NCBI GenBank assembly: GCA_025526915.1
Contig: JAHLKH010000275.1
Location: 1 to 25,545 of the forward strand
Direction of reading: 5' to 3'
DNA: 25,545 nucleotides
From: Entophlyctis helioformis
Lineage: Eukaryota; Chytridiomycota; Chytridiomycetes; Chytridiales; Chytriomycetaceae
In this document: in pieces, positions 16,214 through 25,545 of the stretch
Numbering within the stretch: position 1 is the first letter of the stretch
Layout of the letters: the number at the start of each line of letters is the position of its first letter
Notes under the pieces: generated by a model
Told to the model about the DNA's origin: nothing
What the model saw: only the letters and a program-made list of their open reading frames with translations
Database searches by the model: none
Position numbers and translations under genes: made by a program

Positions 16214-17872
16214 TCACTTGCGTGGCTTCAGCAACTTCTTGATGGTCGACTCGAGTCGCTTGATGGTTGTCTTGTTGCCCTCTCCTTGATTCGCGCGGGC
16301 AAGCAGCGCCTGTGCCCGGTCAAGCGTGAGACTGCCAAGGAGGATGTTGGCGATGGCGGCTCTTTTGGCGCTGTTGAGTGCTATGGGCTCAAAGTCGTAT
16401 CCATAATCCATCAAGTACTGCAGCATCTCGGCGTTGCCTCTTTGGGACGAGTAATCAATGGCTTCGTTTGATGCGCGGCTGCCCTTGGAGTGCATGTACT
16501 TGACGATGTCCATACGTCCCGAGTAGATGGCGGCATCCAGTGCCTCGGGCGTGCACGCTTCGCCGCGGATCTCGTGAAGCGACTGCACGATATCAATGTA
16601 GCCATATCTCGCAGCATCGCGCATCGCCCGCATCGTGCATCCCTCCGTCCTGTTGGCATGCAGCCATTTGACCACATCAAAATGCCCATGCATGGCCGCC
16701 CAGTCCATCGCAGCAGTCGTGCATCCTTCCGTCCGATTCTCGTGAAGCCATTTGACGACATGCAGATGGCCTTTGCGAGCCGCCTTATCCATCGCAGCAG
16801 TCGTACATCCTTCCGTCCTGTTCTCGTGAAGCCAGATGGCGTCATGAAGACGCCCAAGCATGGCCGCCCAGTCCATCGCCATTGTCGTGCATCCTTCCGT
16901 CCGATTCTCGTGGAGCCACTTGATGACATGAAGGTGGCCGTTTTCGGCGGCTGAGTCCATTGCCTTTGTCGTGCATCCCATCACACCAGCGTCAAACAAG
17001 TACTGCACAACTTCGAGATGCCCACATTGCGCTGCTTGATTAACAGCACCGTGCCAGTACGCGCTTGTCGCCTTGCGCATGACCATCCAGCGTTGAAGCG
17101 TCTTGTACTTGTCGTCGAGATGCTTGAGCAGATCGAGGCATCCATAGCGGATGGCCATGCGAGCGAGTGCGATCGGAAACGAAAAGTCGAGCAGCTCGAA
17201 CCAGCCGTGCCGCATGGGAATGAGAAGCAACCGATGCTCGTTACAGGGACGATTATAGAATTTGTTGTCGTAGTGGTTGTAATGCTCGTCTTCTCTCTCA
17301 TAGCTGGCATTGGTCTCTATGAACTGAGGAAAGCGCCTGCAGAGACGATCGTACATGGAGCGAGAGTGTGCGAGGAGCAGTCCGTTGTCGACATCCAGCC
17401 AAACGTCAGGCAGCAGCGCCAGATCGCCCTGCCAGTCCATCTTGAACGCTTCTATCCGCAGCTGCAGCTTGGCCGCTCGGTCGAGTGTGGCGGCGTCGCC
17501 GAGCAGGCCGCACAGGAAGCGAGTGAGCGGGCCGGCGTGCTTGAGGATCATGGCGTGGATCTCGGCGGGCTTGCCGTCCCAGTGGCTGCTGCCGAACGCA
17601 AGGTCGCCGGTGGCTGGCGGCACCACATAGCGAGGCACACATGGCTGTGCGGTCGTTGTCGTTGCTGCTGGCTGTCCTGGCTGGCCTGGCTCGACGGCTT
17701 GGCTGCCACTCGCTCCAACGACCTGCTCGAGCACAGCCAGCACAATGTCGGTGAAGTCAAAGGTGCCCAGCTGCTCGGCTGTGCTCTGCAGCTGGCTCTG
17801 CAGACGGCGCACATGGTCGTCGCTGGCTGCTGTTGCTGCTGCGTTGTCTGCCGCCTGTCTCACCGTCTGCAT
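16214..17872 (-). CDS. Ankyrin-repeat protein with 28-residue WLHE-type repeats
   Basis: Single exon, 552 residues from the ATG at 17872. The frame is open 13 codons farther upstream without an ATG, and an AG preceded by TCTTGTCCTC near 17904 could be an acceptor for an earlier exon. Residues about 17-70 are Gln/Ala-rich. Residues about 97-125 (SHWDGKPAEIHAMILKHAG) resemble the F-box-like start seen in expanded ankyrin families of chytrids. Residues about 270-485 are ankyrin-like repeats, of which six (about 300-467) are exactly 28 residues long and start CTT/CTM/CTP, e.g. CTTAAMDKAARKGHLHVVKW then LHENRTEG. The central four are nearly identical at DNA level. Ankyrin repeats mediate protein binding; partner unknown. 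The C-terminus is Lys-rich. No signal peptide or membrane segment. Confidence 0.85.
   Translation of the reverse strand: MQTVRQAADNAAATAASDDHVRRLQSQLQSTAEQLGTFDFTDIVLAVLEQVVGASGSQAVEPGQPGQPAATTTTAQPCVPRYVVPPATGDLAFGSSHWDGKPAEIHAMILKHAGPLTRFLCGLLGDAATLDRAAKLQLRIEAFKMDWQGDLALLPDVWLDVDNGLLLAHSRSMYDRLCRRFPQFIETNASYEREDEHYNHYDNKFYNRPCNEHRLLLIPMRHGWFELLDFSFPIALARMAIRYGCLDLLKHLDDKYKTLQRWMVMRKATSAYWHGAVNQAAQCGHLEVVQYLFDAGVMGCTTKAMDSAAENGHLHVIKWLHENRTEGCTTMAMDWAAMLGRLHDAIWLHENRTEGCTTAAMDKAARKGHLHVVKWLHENRTEGCTTAAMDWAAMHGHFDVVKWLHANRTEGCTMRAMRDAARYGYIDIVQSLHEIRGEACTPEALDAAIYSGRMDIVKYMHSKGSRASNEAIDYSSQRGNAEMLQYLMDYGYDFEPIALNSAKRAAIANILLGSLTLDRAQALLARANQGEGNKTTIKRLESTIKKLLKPRK
16620..16975 (-). repeat. 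84-bp tandem repeats inside the ankyrin gene
   Basis: Units share the segment CATCCTTCCGTCC plus GATTCTCGTGAAGCCA (as seen on +), recurring about every 84 bp. The close identity points to recent unit duplication or gene conversion. Confidence 0.8.
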
Positions 17873-18014
17873 CGTCACAGCCGCTTGCTCGCTTTGTGGC
17901 TGTGAGGACAAGATCCACTCGAAGCGACCGAGTCCATCTGCAGCACTCTTGGCTTTGCTGGTCTGCTCGCTCGCTTGCTGTGCAGCGGTCTTGGCAGCAA
18001 GTGTCCAGACCTGT

Positions 18015-18408
18015 CACGCCTCATGGCATATGGCTGGGCAGTCACACTCAAGTCTGCCAGCAAGTGCGGCACGGCTGCCATCCACGCTGCGTTCCAGATG
18101 CCACAAGACAGCCAGCGTCAGTCGCGATCCAGTCTTTGACCCACGACGCTCGGAAGGCACTCGGTTTCTGATGCTCTCTCGTGTGGGCGGCATCTACATG
18201 GCTCGCCGTGCCATCAATGCCAACCTGCTCGACCCAGCCCACCCGTTTGGTGACGGCTCATGCTGCATCCTGTGCGGCGAGGATCTGCGAAACACGCTGG
18301 AGACTGTGCACTTTGCACTTGAGTGCACAGAGGAGCGGAGTGTGGCTATCCGCACAGCGCATGGGCAGCGTGGCTTGGACGCATGGCTTGCAGCTGCACG
18401 CACGGCAA
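18015..18408 (+). mobile_element. Truncated, diverged LINE fragment (zinc-knuckle region)
   Basis: It is homologous to the inverse of about 8265-8650 in the intact LINE. It encodes DPVFDPRRSEGTRFLML, then RRAINANLLDPAHPFGDG and the knuckle CILCGEDLRNTLETVHFALEC, with substitutions throughout and a frame break near 18107-18125. It lacks the RT core, the 3' UTR and a poly(A) tail, so it is a remnant of an older copy cut at both ends. It ends about 100 bp from the right inner breakpoint of the inverted repeat. Confidence 0.9.
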
Positions 18409-18510
18409 CTGGCGGGGCGTGCAGTGTGAGCACTTGGAACAACGCATTCGGATCCATTCGAGGGAAGAATGCTTCGATAAGAGGATTGATGGCAACGAGA
18501 GACAGTGTTC
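18409..18510. other. Spacer edge at the right inner breakpoint
   Basis: A 102-bp unique sequence between the LINE remnant and the start of the right arm. Nothing is recognised in it. Confidence 0.5.
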
Positions 18511-18576
18511 TGTCGCATTTTGGATGTACTACAAGGCACGTACTTCTGTGTTCTGCAGAGTTCTGATCTCGAAGAT

Positions 18577-18649
18577 GGGGGTCTAGCTCAAATGGTAGAG
18601 CGCTCGCTTAGCATGCGAGAGGCACTGGGATCAATGCCCAGGTCCTCCA
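18577..18649 (+). tRNA. tRNA-Ala (AGC), right arm
   Basis: Acceptor GGGGGTC pairs with GTCCTCC (G1:C72, G2:C71, G3:U70, G4:C69, G5:C68, U6xU67 mismatch, C7:G66). The anticodon loop is TTAGCAT, the T loop is ATCAATG, and the discriminator is A. The internal promoter sites are recognisable: the A box starts at TAGCTCAAATGG and the B box is GGGATCAATGCCC (consensus GGTTCGANTCC, so somewhat diverged). TTTT at 18654-18657 would end Pol III transcription. It lies 66 bp from the inverted repeat's inner breakpoint. Confidence 0.92.
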
Positions 18650-18653
18650 CTCA

Positions 18654-18657
18654 TTTT
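18654..18657 (+). terminator. Pol III T-run after tRNA-Ala
   Basis: TTTT starts 5 nt past the tRNA 3' end. Confidence 0.6.
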
Positions 18658-18963
18658 GCCTTCCTGGCTTGCCTGGCTTGCCTTGTGCGCCTCTTCCACT
18701 CGCGGCTTCTCTTTTGGCCGTGTGCTCTCTCTCTTTTTGGCGACCGCCTGCATGCCACTGACGGCCCTGTGCTGCCGTGCATGCCGTCTTGCTCAGATGC
18801 CAGTCTCTTGATGCCGTCTGTGGATCGTGTCTGCAGATGCAAGTCTGCTTGCTTGCCACGCCACTGCGCACGATGCATCGCGGATGATCCACAAGGCGAG
18901 TGCCAGAGTGGCTTCCAGCGGCTTCCGGCGGCTTCCACAGAGCCACGCACGCACCAGCTGGCC

Positions 18964-18978
18964 GAGGCTGCGATCGGC
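18964..18978. other. Empty LINE target site in the right arm
   Basis: The reverse complement reads GCCGATCGCAGCCTC, a single copy where the left arm has two copies flanking the LINE. The flanks on both sides continue to match the left arm, which shows absence by non-insertion and not deletion. Confidence 0.88.
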
Positions 18979-19088
18979 AGCAGGATCACCGACGCTCATC
19001 TGCCAGCTGGCGCACCCGCTGTCTGGCGGCTGTTGTCTTTTGCCGCACATTCTTCCACTCGCGCCGTGGCGTCTTCTCTCTGTCGGCC

Positions 19089-19095
19089 ATAAAAG
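19089..19095 (+). promoter_or_regulatory. TATA-like box of right pirin
   Basis: GGCCATAAAAGCC lies about 105 bp upstream of the ATG at 19199, at the same spacing as in the left arm. Confidence 0.5.
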
Positions 19096-19198
19096 CCGTT
19101 GCTTGCCGCACTCTCGGCCATCCTCGCACCCAGCCAGCCGCACTGCCGATCACACACACACTCAGCCAGCCAGCCTCACACTCAGCCAGCCAGCCGCA

Positions 19199-20352
19199 AT
19201 GACAGTAACAACAACAGCAACAGCAGCGGCAGCAACAGCAAGGACGCTCAAGTCGGTCGTGCAGACCGTGCTCTCCCGCGAGCAGGCCGAGGGTCTTGGC
19301 GCTCGAGTGCGCCGCTCCATCGGCACATACGAGCTGCGCAACCTGGATCCGTTCCTGATGCTCGACGAGTTCAACGTCAAGGAGCCCGCCGGCTTCCCCG
19401 ACCACCCGCACAGAGGCTTCGAGACGGTGACGTACATGCTGTCGGGCGTGTTCCAGCACGAGGACTTTGCCGGCCACAAGGGCACCATCGGGCCGGGCGA
19501 CCTGCAGTGGATGACGGCCGGTGAGTGCGCAGCCGCCAGATGGATGGCTGCTGCAATGTGCCTGCTGCTGCCAGACAGATGCCGCTGTGTGCTGCCGCTG
19601 TGTGCACCACATGCTGACACACACACACTCGCTCTCGCTCTCCACACTTGCGCACAGGCCGCGGCATCGTGCACGCAGAGATGCCGCTCTCCAAGGACGT
19701 CTGCACCGGCCTGCAGCTGTGGGTCAACCTGCCGCGCAACGCCAAGATGATCCCGCCCCGCTACCAGGAGCTGAGCGCTGCCCATGTGCCGCTGGCCGTC
19801 TCGCCCGACGGCAAGGCCAGCGTCAAGGTCATTGCCGGCGAGTCGTACGGCGTGGCGGCCAAGGTGCACACGTACTCGCCCATGTACTATCTGGACGTGA
19901 GCATGGCGGCCGGCGCGGTGTTTGAGCAGGCCATTCCCGAGGGATACACGGCGTTTGTGTACACTCTCGAGGGTTCGGCGACGTTTGGAGACACCAGCAG
20001 CACCAGCAGCAGCGACGTTGATCCTGCCGATGTGCAGCAGCCAGCACAGCCGCACTGCACGCTTGTGCTCAGCAAGGACGGCCTGCTGCTGCGCGCCACG
20101 ACTGCGCCAGAGCCCGCATCGCCTGCATCCGCCACATCTGCCACATCTGCCACGCCAACAGCGCCAAAGACGGCCGCTCGCTTCGTGGTGATTGCAGGCG
20201 AACCCATCAACGAGCCCATTGTGCAGCACGGCCCGTTTGTCATGAACAGCGAGACCGAGATCCGCCAGGCCATCATGGACTACCAGCTTGGCCGCAACGG
20301 CTTTGAAAAGGCACCCGAGTGGGAGTCTGACATTGGCAAGCGTGCTCGCTGA
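19199..20352 (+). CDS. PIR: Pirin family protein, right-arm copy, two exons
   Basis: Exon 1 is 19199-19520 and exon 2 is 19658-20352. The intron (19521-19657, 137 bp) starts GTGAGTGCGC and ends GCGCACAG. The product is 338 residues, nearly identical to the left-arm copy. Differences include two extra Ala/Thr-region codons near residues 9-13, one fewer residue in the Thr/Ser insert (GDTSSTSSSD versus GDTTSSTSSSD), and a few substitutions (for example ELSAAH versus ELSATH). The metal ligands of the HPH and HAE motifs are all kept. The upstream region lacks the LINE, so this copy has the ancestral promoter. It converges on the right-arm SCAPER, 134 bp stop to stop. Both copies look functional, which suggests a recent duplication or two alleles. 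Confidence 0.93.
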
Positions 20353-20418
20353 TGTCTGTCTGTCTGTCTGTCGTGTCTGCCTGCCTGCCTGTCGTGTCTC
20401 TTCAAACTACCATCCTGC

Positions 20419-20424
20419 AATAAA
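20419..20424 (+). terminator. Poly(A) signal AATAAA of right pirin
   Basis: CTGCAATAAACAC lies 67 nt past the stop at 20352, matching the left arm exactly. Confidence 0.65.
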
Positions 20425-20486
20425 CACATCGCACTCTGTTGTATTTCCACGCGTGTCTGCCGATGGCATGCCACTCAAACTGTCCT

Positions 20487-23400
20487 TTACTCATTCGACT
20501 GCGCTTCTGATGCTGCCGTTGCCGCTGTTGCCAGATACGCATCAACCATGGCTCGTGGCATGCGGACACCAACATCCATGCGATGTCCATGGCCGCCTGA
20601 CACATCCGCCGCCTTGTGGCGTTGCTGCGTCTGCCTCAAGAACATCGCAATCATCTCCACCGACATGTCCTCCTCCAGGATCCCGCGATTGGCTTCGTCG
20701 CCGACTGTCAGGATCGCCAGTGTTGGGAACAGCACGCGCTGCAGCTCAGGCCGCACGTAGAACGCGAACGGCAACGAGCACAGACGCTTGAGCATCACGG
20801 GTCCCTGAACGCTGCCGTATCGCACCATCTCGGCCATCTGCGGATTGTCCAGACAGATGCTGCCGAGGAACAGGATCAGCTCGTGGAAGAGCGCATCCGA
20901 TGGGCTGGTTGCGATGCTGCTGCTGCCGTCCCCGTTGCCGTCCCCGTTGCTGTTGCTGCCAACACTGACTGTTGCCGATGTCGGCTGGACACACTTGAAC
21001 TGGTGCTGTGCAGTGGCCGACCATCGCTCCCAGTATTGGATCCAGTACAGGATCAGATGGAAACACTCGTTGCGCAGGCTGTCCATCTCGAGCACGTCCT
21101 GGTTTGGATTGGACAAGCGATCGTCGCGTATCGTGTGCATCGTGCATCATCTGCGTCAGTCACAGTCTGCAAACCAACCGCCATCTCTGTCCGCCATCGT
21201 CCGTGACGGCATGGTGGCATGGCATAGCATGACGTGACATGGCATGACATGGCATGCACTCACCTGGACCATGCTCAAGTCCAATGCGCACATGTTATTG
21301 AACGTGCGCAGAATGGTCAGTGAAATGGACAGCCAGTCGTCCGTGAGACTGAACTCGGCAGCCGACCGTGGATTGCCTCCCTTGTACAGCAGCACGGCGT
21401 CCAACATCATGACCAGCCCGCACAGATGCGTGTGTCGGAACGCAGACACAACCAGTGCTGCATGTGGTGCAAGCGTCTTGCGTTCAAAGATTGGCATCGT
21501 GTGGAGTCTGTCGCCGTGTGTGGAATGCCAGCCATGCCATGCCATGTCAGTCCATGTGCTGGCCATCCAAGTGAGCCAATCCAGACAGTGCCAGCAGAGC
21601 TGCTCATCGACGTACTCGGCTTGCTGGACGGCCGACAGTGTCTCCAAGAGACGCGACGATGCACGCACAAAGCCAACCACACACGGCTCGGCCATGAGAT
21701 GACCATGAATCTCAAGGTGCACATCGCGCAGCCTGCTTATCACTTCCAGATGGACAGCCATGCTGAACACCACGCCATGCAGCCACACAAGCAACAGTCA
21801 GTGTCAGTCCATGGGACACGGACACTGCCAGCAAATCCAAGGAATGCAGACAACAAGCCAGCCAACCACTTGCCTGAATAGATCGTGCTGCAGACACACA
21901 GTGTCACTGTTGCTGCTTGCGTGCTCCAAGCAGCGCGTCACAACCACGAGCATCCGTGATGCAACAAGCAGCACCAGCGACAATGTCTGACTGACAGCCT
22001 CTGACGGCGCCACAGACAGCGTCGATGTGCACAGCGGCAGGACGCGTCCGAGTTGTTCAAGCAAGCCAACCAGCAGCGCATCAGGCGACCGAATGAGCAG
22101 CTCAATGGCCGATGGCTCGCCACACACGGCGAGCACAAGGTCGACTGCCAGACACACTTCTCTGCACAGACGACGCCGTGTCAGTTGCCGATGCTGGCCA
22201 CCACACAGCGGCCACGCTTTTTGCGACACTGACAGCAGCATGGAACTCACTTGACAGACAGCAGCATGCATTGCTTCTTGTCAACAGCTGAGCAAGCCAG
22301 CAGGATATGACCGACGAGTCCTGTTGTGCAGAGCGCATCGATTGTGCCGGCATGCTGGTCGGTCGTGGCAGTCTGTGCAGCATGTGGTCAGTGCTCTGAT
22401 AGTCTGCATGCCATCTGCAAGCCACCTGCAAACAAGCGTCAACAAAGAGTCACCTTGGTTGCATGCGCCAAGAGAGCCGCAAGATCGTCATCCAGTGCCG
22501 CCGCCATCGATGAATGCACAGTCGGTCCAGCATGCGACTCGGATTGCCGGCCGTGCTTGTGCTGCTGTTGAGCTGCAGCAAGTCGCTGCTTGAGACTGCC
22601 TGCCATGCGGCTGCATCTCTGCTTGAATTCTCGGCTGGCTGCCGTTGACTTTGGCAAGATGGCAGGCGAGAAGAACGCAAACGTCTCGGACGCCTCCACG
22701 ATCCGCTGACGAGCCTGCTGCACACGACGCCTGTCTGTCTTGCGGTCTTTGGCCATCTTGTTCATGGACGCGCTGCTGGTCGTGGCATCTGCATCTGCTG
22801 CTGCTGTTGTATCCGTCATGGTTGCATGGTCGATTGCCAGGCACAGCACGCCAAGCACATGGTGGTGGTTGTTGCTGTTGCTGTTGCTGTTGTTGCCATC
22901 TGCGTGTTGGATGGGAGTCGACGTGCCTGTGCCTTCCTGCTGACCACGGCAAGCATGGATCGCAGATGCGTTGAGTCCTGGCTGGACAGAAACCAGCAAG
23001 CATGGCATGCTGATCCAATACTGTCTGCGGTGTCCACACGCTCACACGTACCATCTGCATGTGGTCAGGTGTCTTGCGAGATGCGCTCATGCGGTCGGCC
23101 ACGCTCTTGGCATTCAGGTTGGCTGCCGCTGCCTTGTCCTTGACCTGCTGGATCTGCTCGTCCTTGCGTCGGACTCCTCGTTCCAGTTTCTCTTCAAGCT
23201 CGCGTCGCTGTCCAACACCACGCAGCCAGAAGCGTGTCAGTCACGCCATCGGTCACTGGCATCCATCCACGCTCTCGGCGACACCCCAAGTGCCACATCT
23301 CGTGTGCAAACACCATCCGAGTCACATCCCAAACTGACCAGCTCCTTCTCAATCGCCTCTTGCGTGACGCGGAACGCTTCAAGCCGCTCGAGTTTCTTGG

Positions 23401-25492
23401 TGTTGCTGGTCAGACGCATCTGCTTGCGCATCTTGGCCTCTTCTTCCTTCTTGGCTTCGGCTTCGCGCTTGCGTTCCTCGTCGCGTGCCAGCCTGGCCAG
23501 CCGCTCCTGCTCCTGCTGCCTGCGTCGCTCGGTGGCTGCGTCTTGCATGGCTGCTGCCTCGCTGAGCTTGCGCTGCCGCTCCTCCTCCATCTCAATCAGA
23601 CGTGCCTCGGTCTCCTGGTGGCGCTGCTGCACCTCAATCTTCTTGTTCTCCATGCTGGCCGATGCGGATGAGCGATTCCATTTGCATGTGCAAGTATGGA
23701 TGTGTGGATGTGTGTGCAATGGCAGACGCGACGGTGCAAGTGAGTCGAGTGCATCCCACATCGTGTGGTGCATTGCAAGCGGATACACACCTGAGTGCGG
23801 GCAATGAACGAGATCTCGTCGCACTTTGTGTTCTCGTCCTTGGCCTTGATCTGGATGCTGCGAAGATGCGATTCGCGCAGCTTTTCTGCCTTGACTTGCT
23901 TCTCGTTGATCGACTCTTTGAGGTGGCGAGCCTGGCTTTGCAGCTGCTCCATCTGGCGCTCCTTGGTGGCCTGGATCTGTCAAATGTTGCCAGTCAGGAA
24001 GCCAGCCAGCCAGTCAGCCGGACAGCCAGCCAGATCAAGGATCATGGCAGCAATGCAGACACACGGAACACACCTTTTCCGGACTTGGATCGCAGCTTCT
24101 CTGCCTTGAGAGTCTGGAAGCTCTCGCGCAGTTCCTGTGCCTTGGCCTGCACACAAAGACAGCAAACGGCAACACCGGCATGCCATTGTGACTGTGAGCT
24201 GCAAACCAGAGTCACCGGACAATGCAGGTGTCCACAGACACCAAGCACGTTCGCACACACCTGTTTGCGCAAGATCTCGGCAGGGACTGAGTGATGGCTT
24301 GGAGATGGTTGGCGACAGGAACCGAGCCGGTGATGCAACAGACTGGACAACCCGCTGCAAGATCCAATCCACGGTCAGCGAGTCAGCCAGTCAGTCCGCA
24401 GTGACACGATGGATGGATGGATGGATAGATGCAGGCCACTGCAACAGCACGCAAGGCAGGATAGGAGACCCAAGTCGGCCAGCCGTGCGACACCATGCAG
24501 ATGCACTTGCCCTGACGTCCAGCTGGTGGATCGGTTTCGTGGTGTGTGCTGCATGGCGAGGAACCTGGCAGACGCACTGCCCATGATGTCGTCAAACTCG
24601 TCACGCATGTCGAGCATGCCATCGTCGTGGTGGCCTGTGTGAGTGGTGGTGCTGGATGCTGGCTGCGCAGCTGCCGGCGTGTTGCTGGTCTGCATGCTGA
24701 GCTGCATCTGGCCGAGCATGGCCAACTGCGCGATGCTCAATGGCTCCGAGATGGATGGGCGGATGGCTTTCGGCACAGAGATGGCTGGCGGGACACCATG
24801 CGATGCAGCAGAGTGTGGAGCAGCAGGTGCGTGGTGGGACTCGGAGGCAGGAGCGGCAGCCGGCAGGTCTGCAAACGCCTGTGTCAGGAACGTGGCTTTG
24901 AGCCGATCCAAGCCAAGCGAGCGATCCCGAGTGCTGTCGAGCGACTGCCTGTGCTGATCCCACGGCATCTGGCTGTGGCTGGACTGCGCACGATGGCCAA
25001 GGCCGTCCAGCGGGCGGCGGATGGACGGGATCTGTCGCAGAGCACAAGCGGCGACGGGATCGCAAGAGGAGCAGTCAGCGTGGCGATGGCGCGACGGTTT
25101 GGCATTGGAAGCCAGGCTGGCAGACACTGACACAGGAAGGCTGGCAGATGGCATGCTTGAGGGAGCGAGTGAGGGCAACACACCTGTTGGAACTTGGATG
25201 CGTAGGCTTGCAGCAGCGTGGCGATCTGGACAGCATCGACCTGCTGGACTTGTGCCAGCACAAGCAGCTCATCGAGGGTTCTGTGTTGGCACGGCGGTTC
25301 AAGTCAGCGGTGCGATGGGCATCCAAGCGGCATCCAAGCGGCAGCAGTGGTGGAAGAGCGAGTGGGCAGAGCGAGTGGGCAGACGCACTGGCGGAGAATG
25401 TCCATGGCAAAGGCGCCATGGACGGCCTGGATGCCGTGGATGCCGTGCGCATGCGGCTGAGTTGGCACCTTTGGAGGAGCCCAGATCCCCGC

Positions 25493-25533
<41 letters not shown>

Positions 25534-25545
25534 TGTTGTTGTTGT
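20487..25545 (-). CDS. SCAPER: SCAPER homologue (S-phase cyclin A-associated protein in the ER), right-arm copy, 5' end outside window
   Basis: Exons in transcription order: >25545-25389, 25280-25184, 25031-24511, 24354-24261, 24146-24074, 23976-23791, 23647-23339, 23207-23052, 22939-22454, 22372-22251, 22161-21874, 21762-21264 and 21098-20487. Phases join correctly throughout except at exon 5, which is 73 nt instead of the 72 nt seen in the left arm. The product has more than 1,190 residues. An N-terminal polyglutamine tract is followed by a helical segment (DILRQTLDELLVL), a Ser/Ala-rich region, a long charged coiled coil (exons 5-8, with ERQRKLSEAAAMQ and LEEKLERGVRRKDEQ), and a helical C-terminal domain. 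The C-terminus (LFHELILFLGSICLDNPQM, LKRLCSLPFAFYV, RVLFPTLAILT, ILEEDMSVEMIAMFL) matches the SCAPER family; vertebrate SCAPER is about 1,400 residues. I did not find the C2H2 finger of animal SCAPER. The known family role is at the ER and microtubules, with links to the cell cycle and cilia. Two introns start with GC. Confidence 0.82.

Larger units (their letters stand above)
18511..25545 (-). repeat. Right arm of giant inverted repeat
   Basis: This is the mirror copy of 1338-11288, in the same gene order read from outside inward: SCAPER, pirin, tRNA-Ala. It lacks the LINE present in the left arm and keeps a single pre-insertion site at 18964-18978. The inner breakpoint is at 18511. The outer limit lies beyond the window, inside or past the CAG/CAA tract of SCAPER exon 1. 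By eye the arms are mid-to-high 90s percent identical over long stretches, but indels are frequent in the outer part. Confidence 0.95.

Noticed and set aside
17873..17911. Start of the ankyrin protein at 17911
   Set aside because: The codon there is TTG; the first ATG in frame is at 17872. An upstream exon cannot be excluded, but it is not visible.

Overview
The window is nuclear DNA from a GC-rich eukaryote. Genes are split by short introns (about 80-160 bp, mostly GT-AG with two GC-AG). There are CAG/CAA tracts coding for polyglutamine, a tRNA-Ala gene with a Pol III T-run, and a LINE-type retrotransposon with a poly(A) tail. The gene set (SCAPER, pirin, a large ankyrin protein with 28-residue WLHE-type repeats, a DUF4097-like repeat protein) fits a zoosporic (chytrid-like) fungus or a similar protist. 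That placement is inference; no marker gene is present to prove it.

Layout. The dominant structure is a very large inverted repeat. The left arm (about 1338-11288) and right arm (18511-25545) are mirror images, about 7.04 kb each once a 2.9 kb LINE insertion in the left arm is subtracted. The right arm runs off the window end, so the repeat is larger than what is seen. Each arm carries, from outside to inside: a SCAPER homologue (13 recognisable exons), a convergent two-exon pirin gene whose stop lies 134 bp from the SCAPER stop, and a tRNA-Ala(AGC) gene about 65 bp from the inner breakpoint. The central unique spacer (11289-18510) holds an intact two-exon DUF4097-like gene on +, a decayed ankyrin pseudogene on +, a 12-bp minisatellite followed by two strong hairpins, a poorly resolved 1.5 kb stretch, an intact ankyrin-repeat gene on -, and a truncated old LINE fragment beside the right breakpoint.

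The two arms have had different histories. The left arm received a 5'-truncated but otherwise open LINE copy (15-bp target-site duplication), while the right arm keeps the empty site. The left SCAPER copy carries many 1-nt indels. The right copy is nearly intact, with one apparent frameshift. Both pirin copies are intact.

The arrangement could be a real palindromic segmental duplication that can invert its spacer. It could also be two haplotypes joined head to head by the assembler. The sequence alone does not separate these.

There is no evidence that the genes form one pathway. Pirin is a cupin-fold iron protein, SCAPER is an ER/microtubule-associated factor, and the two spacer genes are lineage-type repeat proteins.
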